Assembly: GCA_963756115.1 (NCBI GenBank)
Contig: CAVWMN010000010.1
Span: forward strand, 496,001 to 560,000
Direction: 5' to 3'
DNA from: JTS-RE37 sp963756115
Lineage (GTDB): Bacteria > Bacteroidota > Bacteroidia > Flavobacteriales > Flavobacteriaceae
Length of the DNA stretch: 64,000 nt
Shown here: positions 53,192 through 62,494 of the stretch, in pieces
How positions within the stretch are numbered: position 1 is the stretch's first letter
Layout: every line of letters begins with the position of its first letter
Notes under the pieces: generated by a model
Databases searched by the model: none
The model's input: only the letters and a program-made list of their open reading frames with translations
Told to the model about the DNA's origin: nothing
Position numbers and translations under genes: made by a program

Positions 53192-54064
53192 CTATTTAAA
53201 TCCAAATTTACGCAGGCCTTTATGGCTTATTTTGATGGCTTCCAGGGGTTCCATATCAAAGGTTCGGTCCTGTTCTACCATATAGTATTTCATGCCTGAT
53301 TTTTTCTTTTGTGCAAGGATACGGGCAAAATCGATGGTGCCATTCCCAACGGGGGCAAACCTCCCCTGATCGTCCATATCCTTTACATGCCAGATCGTAA
53401 ACCGGCCAGGGTACTTTTCGAAATAGGCCACCGGGTCCGCACCTGCCTTGGTCACCCAAAACAGGTCCATCTGGAAATTCACTATTTTGGGGTCTGTATG
53501 TTCCAGGAGGTAATCAATCGGGACAATCCCATCCGCATCTTTTTTAAATTCAAAATCATGGTTGTGGTATAATAATTTGATACCGGCCTTCCGGCATTTT
53601 TCACCCAGGGTGGTCAGAATTCCGGCCAGGTTTTCAGCACCACCGGTCATTCCCATCACACGGGTTTTTTCGTCAACCGTAAAATGCCCCATGGGCGGTA
53701 CCGGAACTACAAAGTATTCAAAGCCCGCTGCTTTGACATCCGCTATCATCGCGTCCGCGTTTTCCAGCGTAACGGAACCCTGGTGTGTGCTGATTGGTTT
53801 TAATCCCAGGTCCCCGAGTAGTTTCTTAAATTCCAGGGGCTCCATATTATAAAATTTCCCATCTTCATACCCGGCGGCTTCAATATTTTTGTAACCGGCA
53901 TCCGCAACGGCCTGTAAGGTAGCAGTGGCATTTTCGGCCATGGCATCACGAACGGTATAGAGGGCCAGGCCGCCATACGCTCCCTGGGCATAGTTGTGAA
54001 GGGGCGCCATCAAAAGGACCGCAAAAGCTATAGTACCTATGAAATTGAATACGGGATTTTTCAT
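53192..54064 (-). CDS. Exported sugar isomerase/epimerase-type TIM barrel
   Basis: 290 residues. Signal peptide about 1-26 (LHNYAQG), unusual for this mostly cytosolic family. Xylose-isomerase-like barrel: GLALYTVRDAM, HNHDFEFKK (metal-binding), NFQMDLFWVTKAGADP, IWHVKDMDDQGRF. Exported relatives in Bacteroidota have been linked to cleavage or epimerisation of 3-keto sugars, which would suit the DUF1080 proteins in this window. Convergent with the peroxiredoxin gene, 17 bp apart. Confidence 0.85.
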   Translation of the reverse strand: MKNPVFNFIGTIAFAVLLMAPLHNYAQGAYGGLALYTVRDAMAENATATLQAVADAGYKNIEAAGYEDGKFYNMEPLEFKKLLGDLGLKPISTHQGSVTLENADAMIADVKAAGFEYFVVPVPPMGHFTVDEKTRVMGMTGGAENLAGILTTLGEKCRKAGIKLLYHNHDFEFKKDADGIVPIDYLLEHTDPKIVNFQMDLFWVTKAGADPVAYFEKYPGRFTIWHVKDMDDQGRFAPVGNGTIDFARILAQKKKSGMKYYMVEQDRTFDMEPLEAIKISHKGLRKFGFK

Positions 54065-54355
54065 GATATCTCATTTAGTTGCTAATAACCTTAAATGTAA
54101 GGAAAGTTCGGAGGTTTTAGTAACCAGTTTATCATTTTTATGCCCGGAGCCAGTTCCGGCTATCCGTGTTGATCCGTAACTATCAGCAAGGTTTGTTTCG
54201 CCGAAAATTGTAAGCATCTACTTCATATTTGGCTCTGCGACAATATGTTGTAACAAAATAAGCCACTTTGCGACTAACATTTTATAGGTCCCGGTATACC
54301 TGCCGTTATTCCTATATCATCAATCAAGTAATCATCAATCCGAAAAAAACAAGTC
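54065..54355. repeat. Divergent intergenic region with a 10-bp direct repeat
   Basis: About 290 bp between divergent genes. ATCATCAATC occurs twice (54316-54325, 54331-54340), 16 bp before the hydrolase ATG, which could be a tandem operator. No exact promoter box seen. Confidence 0.4.
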
Positions 54356-55426
54356 ATGAAAACGGTTAAACGATTTCTCAGATCAAAATGGTTTCTTATT
54401 CCCATTACAGGCATCACCCTTATCGTTATCTATGTAAATATTATACTGTCCTTTAAGGGGGAGGTGGAAAAAATTTCCTTTACGGGGCACCAGATACAGA
54501 TTGAAGGGCTTATCATCAGGCCGGAGGGCCCGGGTCCGCATCCGGGTATTGTTTTACTACAGGGTGCGGGAGGGAGCCATCAGACGTATGATAAATGGTA
54601 TAACAGGGTCCATGCGAATGCCCTTTTAAAGAAAGGTTTCGCAGTCTTGATCTATACCAAAAGGGGGTCGGGTAATAACAATATTGACTATAGCTATTTC
54701 ACCTATTCCGATCTCATGAAGGATGCGGTAGCAGCAGTCGCTTTTTTCAGAAGCCAAAAAGATATTGATCCGGATAATATAGGGCTGATGGGCCTTAGTG
54801 AATCGGGCTGGTATTCGCCTGAAGTGGCTGCCCGGGACGGGCGTATTAAATTTATTATCAACCGGGTAAGTTCCCCATTTTCAGTAGCCGGTACTATAGT
54901 GCATGAGGAAATATCGGATGCCAGGAATGCAGGTTTTACAGATCAGGAAATAGAACATCAGATTGTGCCACTGAGTACGCGGATCTGGCAGTTTTATATT
55001 GATGTAGCCAGGGACCCATCAGTTTATTATAGTGAAGTACGGGATTCCATTAATACCGCCCTGGCCCAAATGCAACGTCACGATCGACTTAAAAAATGGT
55101 TCGTACACGACGAGTTGGAGCCTTATGATTCGCTAAGATTTGCCGCTAAAGGACAGAATTACGCTTATGATCCAATGCCTTATATCAATGCGCTGAACGT
55201 ACCTATGCTCTATATCCTGGCCGGGCAGGATGTGAACATCCCGACAAAACAGGTGGCTGAATTTTTTAAAGAATACAAGCTCAGGCAACAAAAAGATATA
55301 AGCCTTAAAATATTTCCCGATGCCGGTCACTACCTGTATCGTTGGAAGGCAGTGCCTGTCGAAGGCTTGTACGAGCCCGGTTACCTGGACCTCGTTGCAA
55401 ACTGGGCTGCGCAACAGGTGCAATAA
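54356..55426 (+). CDS. Membrane-anchored alpha/beta hydrolase
   Basis: 356 residues. One membrane helix at about 13-32 anchors it, with the rest probably periplasmic. Alpha/beta-hydrolase fold: GIVLLQGAGGSHQ (oxyanion strand), nucleophile serine in MGLSESGW (G-x-S-x-S-G), acid in YILAGQDVNIP and histidine in FPDAGHYLYRW. Related to the dienelactone hydrolase/acyl-peptidase group; cleaves an ester or amide. Substrate unknown. Single gene, convergent with the transporter. Confidence 0.85.
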   Translation: MKTVKRFLRSKWFLIPITGITLIVIYVNIILSFKGEVEKISFTGHQIQIEGLIIRPEGPGPHPGIVLLQGAGGSHQTYDKWYNRVHANALLKKGFAVLIYTKRGSGNNNIDYSYFTYSDLMKDAVAAVAFFRSQKDIDPDNIGLMGLSESGWYSPEVAARDGRIKFIINRVSSPFSVAGTIVHEEISDARNAGFTDQEIEHQIVPLSTRIWQFYIDVARDPSVYYSEVRDSINTALAQMQRHDRLKKWFVHDELEPYDSLRFAAKGQNYAYDPMPYINALNVPMLYILAGQDVNIPTKQVAEFFKEYKLRQQKDISLKIFPDAGHYLYRWKAVPVEGLYEPGYLDLVANWAAQQVQ

Positions 55427-55463
55427 ATTGGCAGGTACGGACTTGAAAAGGCGGACCTGCCGG

Positions 55464-57659
55464 TCACTGACCATCAGACATGTGATCCTTAAAGTCAATG
55501 TCGAGTTCATTAAAATTGTTGGCAGCCTTGACCATCAGCGTGCTCCCTATGACTTCAAATAAGTGATTGGTCTTTACGACGAACTCCGTCTGTTGTTCTA
55601 TACGGAAGTTGGGGATGCCAACCAGTGTAAGGTCTGTAGTGGCGGAAAATTCCTGGATGATCCTGTAAAAAGTCCTTTCCTCCACGGCATTATCGATTAT
55701 AATGATCTCAACATTTACCCGCAGGTCATCCACCATCTTCTCAATCTTGTCGTGAATTAGGTCATTGTCCACATTGTTATTATTTACAAAAAGGACACGG
55801 ATCCGGGTATTGTTCCATTGGGGCGATGCTATGATAAACCGGGCAATATTGAGCATCATTTCTGCATTTTTACTGTCGGTTTCCCGCCACCACAGGTCGA
55901 CGGATTCATAATTGCCGAATTTGGCCTCCTTGTCAAAATCGAGGTACAGCAGATTATAATCCAGGTGCAGCAAGGTTTCCGTCATGCGGGAATACTCCAC
56001 AGAATTTTCCAGCCCTTTGGGCCACCCCATCATAATGGTATTGGGTTCTACCCCGGAAAATCCAAAGGTTGTGGCGATCGTCGTGATCCCGCTATAAATA
56101 CTATCCACTTTGATCTGCCGGGCAAAGATTCCAAGGTCCCGGAATGTATCGTCGCGGACAGTCTGTTCGGCTTTGCGCAGCGGTTTTTCATTTTCCCTGC
56201 GGACGATAAGATTGAAATTGGTAACGATCCCTGTACGGCCGGAAACTGCTTTGCACAGTTCCAGCAAATAGGATTGATGGTCGCTTTCCCCGCTGAAGAG
56301 GATGATATTGGGGTTCCAGTTGGCATTCTCATCCACTTTGGCATCTATTTTTTTCAGGCCTTTGTTGACAACGTTCTCCCAAACACTGCGCCATACGTCA
56401 TTAGACTGTAATTGGACCTCTTTGCGGCGTAGCCAGAAGTATAGTCCCCCGATAACGGCCAGGGCACTGAACATGGCCAGTATATCCAGCTTGAACATAA
56501 CCCCGAAACACGCTATAGAGCCCAGGAGCCCTACCCATCGCTTAATTTTAAAAGAAGGCTGGAAATCGGGGTTTGCCCAACTTTCCAGGAAAAATGAAAT
56601 ATTTATAAAACCATAGGCGGTAAGGTAGAACATGGAAACCACCCGCGCGATCACATCAAGTTGCCCGATCAGGATACCTGCTTCGGCGATTACAAAGGCC
56701 ATAAAGAGGGCATTTACCGGTTCCTGGTTTTTTCCCCGGACCTTACCGAAAAGTTTTGGCGTCACCTTGTCCATGGACATTGCCTGTAATATCCTTGGTC
56801 CGCCCAGGATCCCACCCAGGGCAGAGGAGAGGGTGGCGCCCCAGATCCCCGCAACCACGGCAGGGGCAAACAGGGCTACTTTCATCAGTATATTATAATC
56901 CGATTTTAATAGTTCCGGATCAATAGTCAGGCCTATGAAAATGGCCAGGCCCACATAAACGATCAACCCGGTGCCTATAGCGGCCAGTGTCCCGAGGGGG
57001 ATTGCTTTTTTAGGATCCTCCAGGTCACCGCTCATGGCGATGCCTGCAGTAAAACCGGTTACTGCCGGAAAAAATATCGCAAATACAACCTCCATGGGCA
57101 CCGCCCCGGAAGTGGAGAAAAAGGGTATGGATTCGGGTAAATTGGGAGATGTTCCCAGCACTATCGACACCAGGGATATTATAATGGCCGCCAGGATAAG
57201 GAATTGGGCCCTTAGCGCCACCGTAGTGGAGATCAATGCCAGGAGTGTCAGAGCAATAAGTGACACCGAACCGGTAAGCCTCAGATCATTCACTGTTTGG
57301 CCGAAGCCGAAATAAGCATTAAAGCTTTCTGCAAACCCGATCAGGTAAAGTGCAATCGAAAAGGCTGTTCCCACGTACAAGGCAATCCCGATGGAACCCC
57401 CTATAGGAATCCCCATACTCCGCGACAGAACATAATAGATGCCGCCGGCACCAATTTTTTTATCGGTCGCAACAGAAGAGACACTCAATCCTGTGGTTAC
57501 CGCTATCACATGGGCAACCACAATGATGACCAGGGCACCTAACAATCCGGCATTCCCCACCACCCAACCCAGTCGCATATACATGATCACGCCCAGTATG
57601 GTCAGGAGGGAAGGGGTAAACACACCGGCAAAAGTCCCGAATTTCTTTTTATCTGACAT
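55464..57659 (-). CDS. SLC12-like (Na-K-Cl cotransporter-type) APC transporter
   Basis: 731 residues. About twelve membrane helices in residues 12-430 (FAGVFTPSLLTILGVIMYMRLGWVVG is the cation-chloride-cotransporter start), then a 300-residue cytosolic domain (about 435-731) with Rossmann-like strands (NIILFSGESDHQSYLLELC, NTRIRVLFVNNNNVDND, VEIIIIDN). This domain order is that of NKCC/KCC transporters; bacterial members may move amino acids or ions. TACTTTTG at 57691-57698 (minus strand) is a -7 box 31 bases before the ATG. Confidence 0.88.
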   Translation of the reverse strand: MSDKKKFGTFAGVFTPSLLTILGVIMYMRLGWVVGNAGLLGALVIIVVAHVIAVTTGLSVSSVATDKKIGAGGIYYVLSRSMGIPIGGSIGIALYVGTAFSIALYLIGFAESFNAYFGFGQTVNDLRLTGSVSLIALTLLALISTTVALRAQFLILAAIIISLVSIVLGTSPNLPESIPFFSTSGAVPMEVVFAIFFPAVTGFTAGIAMSGDLEDPKKAIPLGTLAAIGTGLIVYVGLAIFIGLTIDPELLKSDYNILMKVALFAPAVVAGIWGATLSSALGGILGGPRILQAMSMDKVTPKLFGKVRGKNQEPVNALFMAFVIAEAGILIGQLDVIARVVSMFYLTAYGFINISFFLESWANPDFQPSFKIKRWVGLLGSIACFGVMFKLDILAMFSALAVIGGLYFWLRRKEVQLQSNDVWRSVWENVVNKGLKKIDAKVDENANWNPNIILFSGESDHQSYLLELCKAVSGRTGIVTNFNLIVRRENEKPLRKAEQTVRDDTFRDLGIFARQIKVDSIYSGITTIATTFGFSGVEPNTIMMGWPKGLENSVEYSRMTETLLHLDYNLLYLDFDKEAKFGNYESVDLWWRETDSKNAEMMLNIARFIIASPQWNNTRIRVLFVNNNNVDNDLIHDKIEKMVDDLRVNVEIIIIDNAVEERTFYRIIQEFSATTDLTLVGIPNFRIEQQTEFVVKTNHLFEVIGSTLMVKAANNFNELDIDFKDHMSDGQ

Positions 57660-57690
57660 CCGTGGTCCTTAAAGCAGCTATTGATTGCAT

Positions 57691-57698
57691 CAAAAGTA
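57691..57698 (-). promoter_or_regulatory. -7 box (TACTTTTG) of the SLC12-like gene
   Basis: On the minus strand TACTTTTG matches TAnnTTTG exactly, 31 bases before the ATG at 57659. Confidence 0.45.
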
Positions 57699-57835
57699 AT
57701 ATTACGCCACAGATATATCCCTCTTTTAATTATCGGTATCGTCACCCGGGCAGCCTGTAAATTTAAATGAAAGCAAAGGTGTGACAAGAATTAAAAAAAA
57801 ACTATTTTTAGCTTCCTTCACTTTAATCTCTGACC

Positions 57836-60800
57836 ATGCGTATTGTAGCTGCACTCTTTGTTCTAGCCATTAACCTCCATTCTATAGCCCAGATAACCCC
57901 GTCAGCCTACGAAGATCTGCAATACCGGATGATCGGCCCTTTCCGTGCCGGGAGAACGGTTGGTGCAGTTGGTATCCCCTCACAGCCCCATGTTTTTTTT
58001 ATCGGTGTGAACAATGGAGGAGTTTGGAAAACAACCGATTATGGCAGGACCTGGAACCCTATCTTCGATAAGGCCCCAACGGGTTCGGTAGGGGACCTGG
58101 CTGTTTCCCTTTCCGATCCGGATATTATCTATGTTGGCACAGGGGAAGGCCTCCACCGCCCTGACCTCTCAGTGGGTGATGGGATATTCAAATCGACAGA
58201 CGGCGGGCAAAACTGGAAACACATCGGACTTGATGATGTCCAGCAGGTGAGTCGCGTTATTGTCCACCCCACGAACCCTGACATTGTTTTTGTGGCAGGA
58301 CTGGGGCACCCTTACGGGGCTAATGAAATGCGCGGCATCTTCCGTTCTGAAGACGGGGGCACAACATGGGAAAAAACATTGTATATCAACCATACTACCG
58401 GGGCGGTACAGGTGGAATTTGACCCGAATGATCCCACGATACTGTTTGCCGACATGTGGGAACACCAGGAGGGACCCTGGGAAAATGCGGCATTTTCAGG
58501 ATCCAACAGCGGATTATACAAGTCCGTGGACGGGGGTACAACCTGGCAGAAACTCACCCGCGGTTTACCCACATCGGAACAGGGTTTGGGAAGGATAGGG
58601 ATTGCCATAGCCCCCGGGAATTCTCAGCGTATGTATGCCACCGTTGATGCCAGGGACCAGGGCGGAGTGTACCGCAGTGACGATGGCGGGGAGCATTGGG
58701 AATTGGTATCGGATAACAGGCGACTTTGGGGAAGGGGAAGTGATTTTGCCGAGATCAAAGTGCATCCCGCAGATGAAAATACGGTATTTGTTGCCAATAT
58801 AGCTTCCTATAAATCAACCGATGGAGGGGTTAGCTGGACCTCCCTCAAAGGGGCACCGGGGGGTGATGATTACCATCGGATATGGATTAACCCGTTGCAA
58901 CCTGATATCATGCTGTTTGCGGCAGACCAGGGAGCTGTGGTAACGGTGAATGGTGGTAAGAGCTGGAGTTCCTGGTATAACCAGCCCACTGCACAGCTCT
59001 ACCACGTATCCACGGATAATCAATTCCCGTATTGGGTCTATGGAGGACAACAGGAAAGCGGCGCTATTGGGATTGCCAGCAGAGGAAACGGGGGGCAGAT
59101 ATCCTTCCGTGACTGGCAGGGGGTAGGGGCTGATGAATATGCCTATGTGGCCCCCGATCCCAAAGATCCCGATATAATCTATGGAGGCAGGGTGATCCGG
59201 TTTGATAAAAAGTCAGGACAATCTCAGAACGTGGCGCCGGAAATACTCCGCTCCGGCGATATCCGCTATCTCAGGACAATGCCATTATTATTTCATCCGG
59301 CTGACGATACCATGTTGCTTTTCGGGACCAATTTGGTTTGGAAAACACATGACGGGGGACAGCATTGGGAGGAGATCAGCACGGATCTTACCCGGAGCAG
59401 GACGGATGTTCCTGAAAGTGTGGGTGATTTTATGAAGGCGGAGATGGAAACCATGGCCCAACGGGCAATTGTCTATGCATTGGGACCTTCCCCGCTGGAC
59501 AAGAATATGATATGGGCCGGTACGGATGATGGATTGGTACACCTCACGCGGGATGGGGGTAAAACATGGGCAGAAGTAACGCCATCTGCACTGACATCAT
59601 GGGATAAGGTATCCCAGATAGATGCGGGCCATTTTGATACCGGAACAGCCTATCTGGCCATTAATACCATCCGGAAGGATGACATGAAGCCACATATTTA
59701 CCGTACCCACGATTATGGGGTTACCTGGGAGGAAACAGTAGCGGGGATGAACCCGTCCGGGCCGGTAAATGTGGTTCGGGAAGACCCCGTTCAAAAGGGA
59801 TTGCTGTTTGCGGGGACGGAACGCGAGGTATATTTTTCCAATTCGGACGGGGATACCTGGTACCCCCTGAGACAGAATATGCCGGCAACTTCGGTTCGCG
59901 ACCTGGTACTACATGATAATGACCTGGTCATTGGGACTCACGGCCGCTCCATATGGATACTGGATGATTACAGCCCCCTGAGGGAACTGGCGGTTGCTGA
60001 AACCGGAGCTGCCTATTTATTTACACCTTCCACCGCAAGGCGCGTTCGTTTTAATATGTTCGGGGACACACCGTTGCCCCCCGAAGAGCCCACCGGCCGG
60101 AACCCCCCCGACGGAGCTATCCTGGACTATTTCTTAGGGGCGGATGCAGATAAAGTAATGCTTGAGGTAGTGGACAATAACGATAACAGGATTAATTGGT
60201 TTTCAAGTGAGGTTGCTGTAGAAGCGCTGGACAGTACCAGGCTACCGCATCCCACGTATTGGATCAGGCCGGAAAAAGGACTGGCTTCTTCCGCGGGCCA
60301 TCACCGTTTTATTTGGAACCTGCGGTATAAGGACCCCCGGGGAGCGGAAAGGGGGTATGCCATAGCAGCTGTTCCCCGGAATACATCGAGCAGTCCGGTT
60401 GGCCCTTTTGTTGCCCCGGGAACTTATAAGATTCGACTTACAGTGGACGGGAAGGTCTCGGAGAAGGAGTTGACCGTACAGCTTGATCCCCGTTCTGACA
60501 TCACAGCGGAAGGGCTGCAATTACAAACCGGTCTCTCACTCGACAGTTACAATTGGTATGGCCGGCTGCAGGACATGCGGGAAGCAATAGACGACAAGCT
60601 GGCGAAGCCTGGCAAATGGAAAAAAGGTCTGAAGGAGGCACTGGAAAAATTCAGGGGGAAGGGAGCCCCGGCGGCGGGAGACATGCTGTACGGTAGTATA
60701 GCCGCGTCTACACTGGAGGAGGAAACGGTAGTTGGGCTGCAGGAAAAGTTGCTTTTTGTGCTGGAGGTTTTACAAAGTGCGGATGCCAGGCCACCCGCGC

Positions 60801-60901
60801 AGGTCCAGGAAGCCGTAGCAGCTTTGGTGAAAAGGGCTGAAGAAATGGAGGCTTTGGGTAAGCAGCTTACCGAAGGAACGTATAAAGGATCCCGAAATTA
60901 A
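57836..60901 (+). CDS. Sortilin/VPS10-type BNR-repeat exported protein (complete)
   Basis: 1021 residues. Signal peptide about 1-19 (NLHSIAQ). Mature part starts YRMIGPFRAGRTVGAVGIPS, then many Asp-box repeats (TTDYGRTWNPI, STDGGQNWKHI, SEDGGTTWEKT, SVDGGTTWQKL, SDDGGEHWELV, STDGGVSWTSL, TRDGGKTWAEV), then from about 715 a different C-terminal region with YWIRPEKGLASSAGHHRFIWNLRYKDPRG and a helical end. Paralogue of the protein at the left window edge. It probably forms propellers in the periplasm or on the surface; ligand unknown. Its 3' end overlaps the convergent gene by 35 bp. Confidence 0.88.
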   Translation: MRIVAALFVLAINLHSIAQITPSAYEDLQYRMIGPFRAGRTVGAVGIPSQPHVFFIGVNNGGVWKTTDYGRTWNPIFDKAPTGSVGDLAVSLSDPDIIYVGTGEGLHRPDLSVGDGIFKSTDGGQNWKHIGLDDVQQVSRVIVHPTNPDIVFVAGLGHPYGANEMRGIFRSEDGGTTWEKTLYINHTTGAVQVEFDPNDPTILFADMWEHQEGPWENAAFSGSNSGLYKSVDGGTTWQKLTRGLPTSEQGLGRIGIAIAPGNSQRMYATVDARDQGGVYRSDDGGEHWELVSDNRRLWGRGSDFAEIKVHPADENTVFVANIASYKSTDGGVSWTSLKGAPGGDDYHRIWINPLQPDIMLFAADQGAVVTVNGGKSWSSWYNQPTAQLYHVSTDNQFPYWVYGGQQESGAIGIASRGNGGQISFRDWQGVGADEYAYVAPDPKDPDIIYGGRVIRFDKKSGQSQNVAPEILRSGDIRYLRTMPLLFHPADDTMLLFGTNLVWKTHDGGQHWEEISTDLTRSRTDVPESVGDFMKAEMETMAQRAIVYALGPSPLDKNMIWAGTDDGLVHLTRDGGKTWAEVTPSALTSWDKVSQIDAGHFDTGTAYLAINTIRKDDMKPHIYRTHDYGVTWEETVAGMNPSGPVNVVREDPVQKGLLFAGTEREVYFSNSDGDTWYPLRQNMPATSVRDLVLHDNDLVIGTHGRSIWILDDYSPLRELAVAETGAAYLFTPSTARRVRFNMFGDTPLPPEEPTGRNPPDGAILDYFLGADADKVMLEVVDNNDNRINWFSSEVAVEALDSTRLPHPTYWIRPEKGLASSAGHHRFIWNLRYKDPRGAERGYAIAAVPRNTSSSPVGPFVAPGTYKIRLTVDGKVSEKELTVQLDPRSDITAEGLQLQTGLSLDSYNWYGRLQDMREAIDDKLAKPGKWKKGLKEALEKFRGKGAPAAGDMLYGSIAASTLEEETVVGLQEKLLFVLEVLQSADARPPAQVQEAVAALVKRAEEMEALGKQLTEGTYKGSRN

Positions 60902-61367
60902 CGGTGTTCCAGGTACGGCTATCGAGGTTTACGGATGTATATGAGAGGTTGATTTCTGCCCCGGCACTCACCAGATACCCTGCTATGGGCCGGAAATAAA
61001 GCCCGCCATCGTTTCCCTTGTTGATACCAAGGGCATACCCTCCATCAATCCCGATGGAGAACGAATTGGATGGCCATATACGCACGGAAGCCGCAATCGG
61101 GATAAACTGAACATCCCTTAAATCGCGTAATACTACATCCGAATGAAAGGTTTCATGGAACCCGTAAATCAAACCGGTAGCAATTCCTGCGTCCACAACT
61201 TCACCCAATGCGTGCATGTAACCCAGGTCGATTCCTGCAGACAATGCCACTTCATCATTGAAATCATTGATTGGCAACCCACCCTGGATCCCTAGTTTAA
61301 ATCCCTGCTGTGCGAACAGGCCTGTGCCTGTCAATACGAATAATATGACTAATACACATTTATTCAT
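60867..61367 (-). CDS. Small outer-membrane beta-barrel-like protein
   Basis: 166 residues. Signal peptide about 1-20 (GTGLFAQQG). Strand-rich mature part: GFKLGIQGGLPINDF, ALSAGIDLGYMHAL, IATGLIYGFHE, FIPIAASVRIW, FSIGIDGGYALGIN, FRPIAGYLVSAGAEINLSYTS, NTVNFGILYTF, with a final aromatic residue as in barrel proteins. Likely an eight-stranded barrel of the OmpA/porin_fam type. Overlaps the 3' end of the BNR gene by 35 bp. Confidence 0.75.
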   Translation of the reverse strand: MNKCVLVILFVLTGTGLFAQQGFKLGIQGGLPINDFNDEVALSAGIDLGYMHALGEVVDAGIATGLIYGFHETFHSDVVLRDLRDVQFIPIAASVRIWPSNSFSIGIDGGYALGINKGNDGGLYFRPIAGYLVSAGAEINLSYTSVNLDSRTWNTVNFGILYTFLR

Positions 61368-61553
61368 CTGGCTTTACTTTATGCATTAAACGCAAAATGT
61401 CCGGCTACGCTATACAACGGGCGAAATTTGTTGCCAAAAGGCCTGAAATGGTGGTGGAAAGGGTTAAAACGGACATGTGGCGGATGCTTATAATACACTT
61501 AAAAGCGGTAGCAGGTACTGGTTTCAATTGGTAAACATCGAACTAAACAGTTT

Positions 61554-62264
61554 TCATAGGGTGGATCGCTTATGCAATTGAACGAGGCTGAACACATGCA
61601 TGAACACAGCAGAAGGCATCAGGAAACCAGCCACCAGGGTATACGGATAAGAGATGGCCTCAAGTGGCATCAGGGGCGTATCACTCCCATAGAGCTGGGG
61701 GGCAAAAGTAGTGCTCAGGAACAGGAAAATGATCGCTGCAATCACTGCCAGACCCAGGTAGTTCCAGGCGATAATGACTTTACGGCCTACATGGTTTTTC
61801 TGAAATAAATAGGCAACCACAAGGGCCGAAATGCCAAATACAACATCAAAGTTATAGCCTTCCATGGTTACTTCCTTAGGCAGTACGCCCCTGGCTACAG
61901 AAAATACAAACAGGGTTTCTATCAAAACGCGGAAGCTTTGGTAGAAGATCGGCCAGGTTTTAGGGATGTTGTGAAGCCATTGATGGTTTCTTTTCCTGAA
62001 TAAAAATATGCCAGTGAACAGAAAGAGCGGTAAGACCAGTAATAGGAAAAGCCGGGGCGGCATCCCGAAATCTTGCAGGATGCCGGATCGGGAAATAAAG
62101 AAAACATAAAGGTGCCATAGTAGGAATCCCCCTATAAGTATACTCTTTTTTCGATTGAGAGTACCTGGATGGGTATCGGAAAGATGAATAGCACGGAAGC
62201 CGATAGAGATCAGGATTAGCGTTATGATAGCAGTTAATACGAGATATGCGGCAGGGAGTATCAT
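61554..62264 (-). CDS. Seven-helix membrane protein of unknown function
   Basis: 236 residues with about seven hydrophobic helices (AAYLVLTAIITLILISIGF at the start; LFLLLVLPLFLFTGIFLF in the middle; IAAIIFLFLSTTFAP near the end). A conserved-looking loop WPIFYQSFRVLIETLFVFSVARGVLP follows helix 3. I recognise relatives only as hypothetical proteins of Flavobacteriia. Inner membrane. Single gene. Confidence 0.7.
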   Translation of the reverse strand: MILPAAYLVLTAIITLILISIGFRAIHLSDTHPGTLNRKKSILIGGFLLWHLYVFFISRSGILQDFGMPPRLFLLLVLPLFLFTGIFLFRKRNHQWLHNIPKTWPIFYQSFRVLIETLFVFSVARGVLPKEVTMEGYNFDVVFGISALVVAYLFQKNHVGRKVIIAWNYLGLAVIAAIIFLFLSTTFAPQLYGSDTPLMPLEAISYPYTLVAGFLMPSAVFMHVFSLVQLHKRSTL

Positions 62265-62494
62265 TTTTTTGATGTTCGGGGGGGATCCTGACTGCTAAAT
62301 TAACTTCATTTTATCATCAATTGCTGCCAACGGGGGGATATTCTCAATTATTTCCGACTAGAGAATGCCTAATACCGGGTAGAAATACGAATGATTTTGG
62401 GAGGGTTCATATATCAAAGTTAACCGGTTAGCAAAGTATTGGTTTAGCCTTTCCTGAAACAGTAAACGTGAAATTTTCAGCTGGCTCAATTTGA

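Noticed and set aside
57836..60901. Calling the BNR-repeat proteins glycosyl hydrolases (sialidases)
   Set aside because: Only the Asp-box repeats are shared with sialidases; the catalytic Arg triad and Tyr/Glu pair cannot be recognised.
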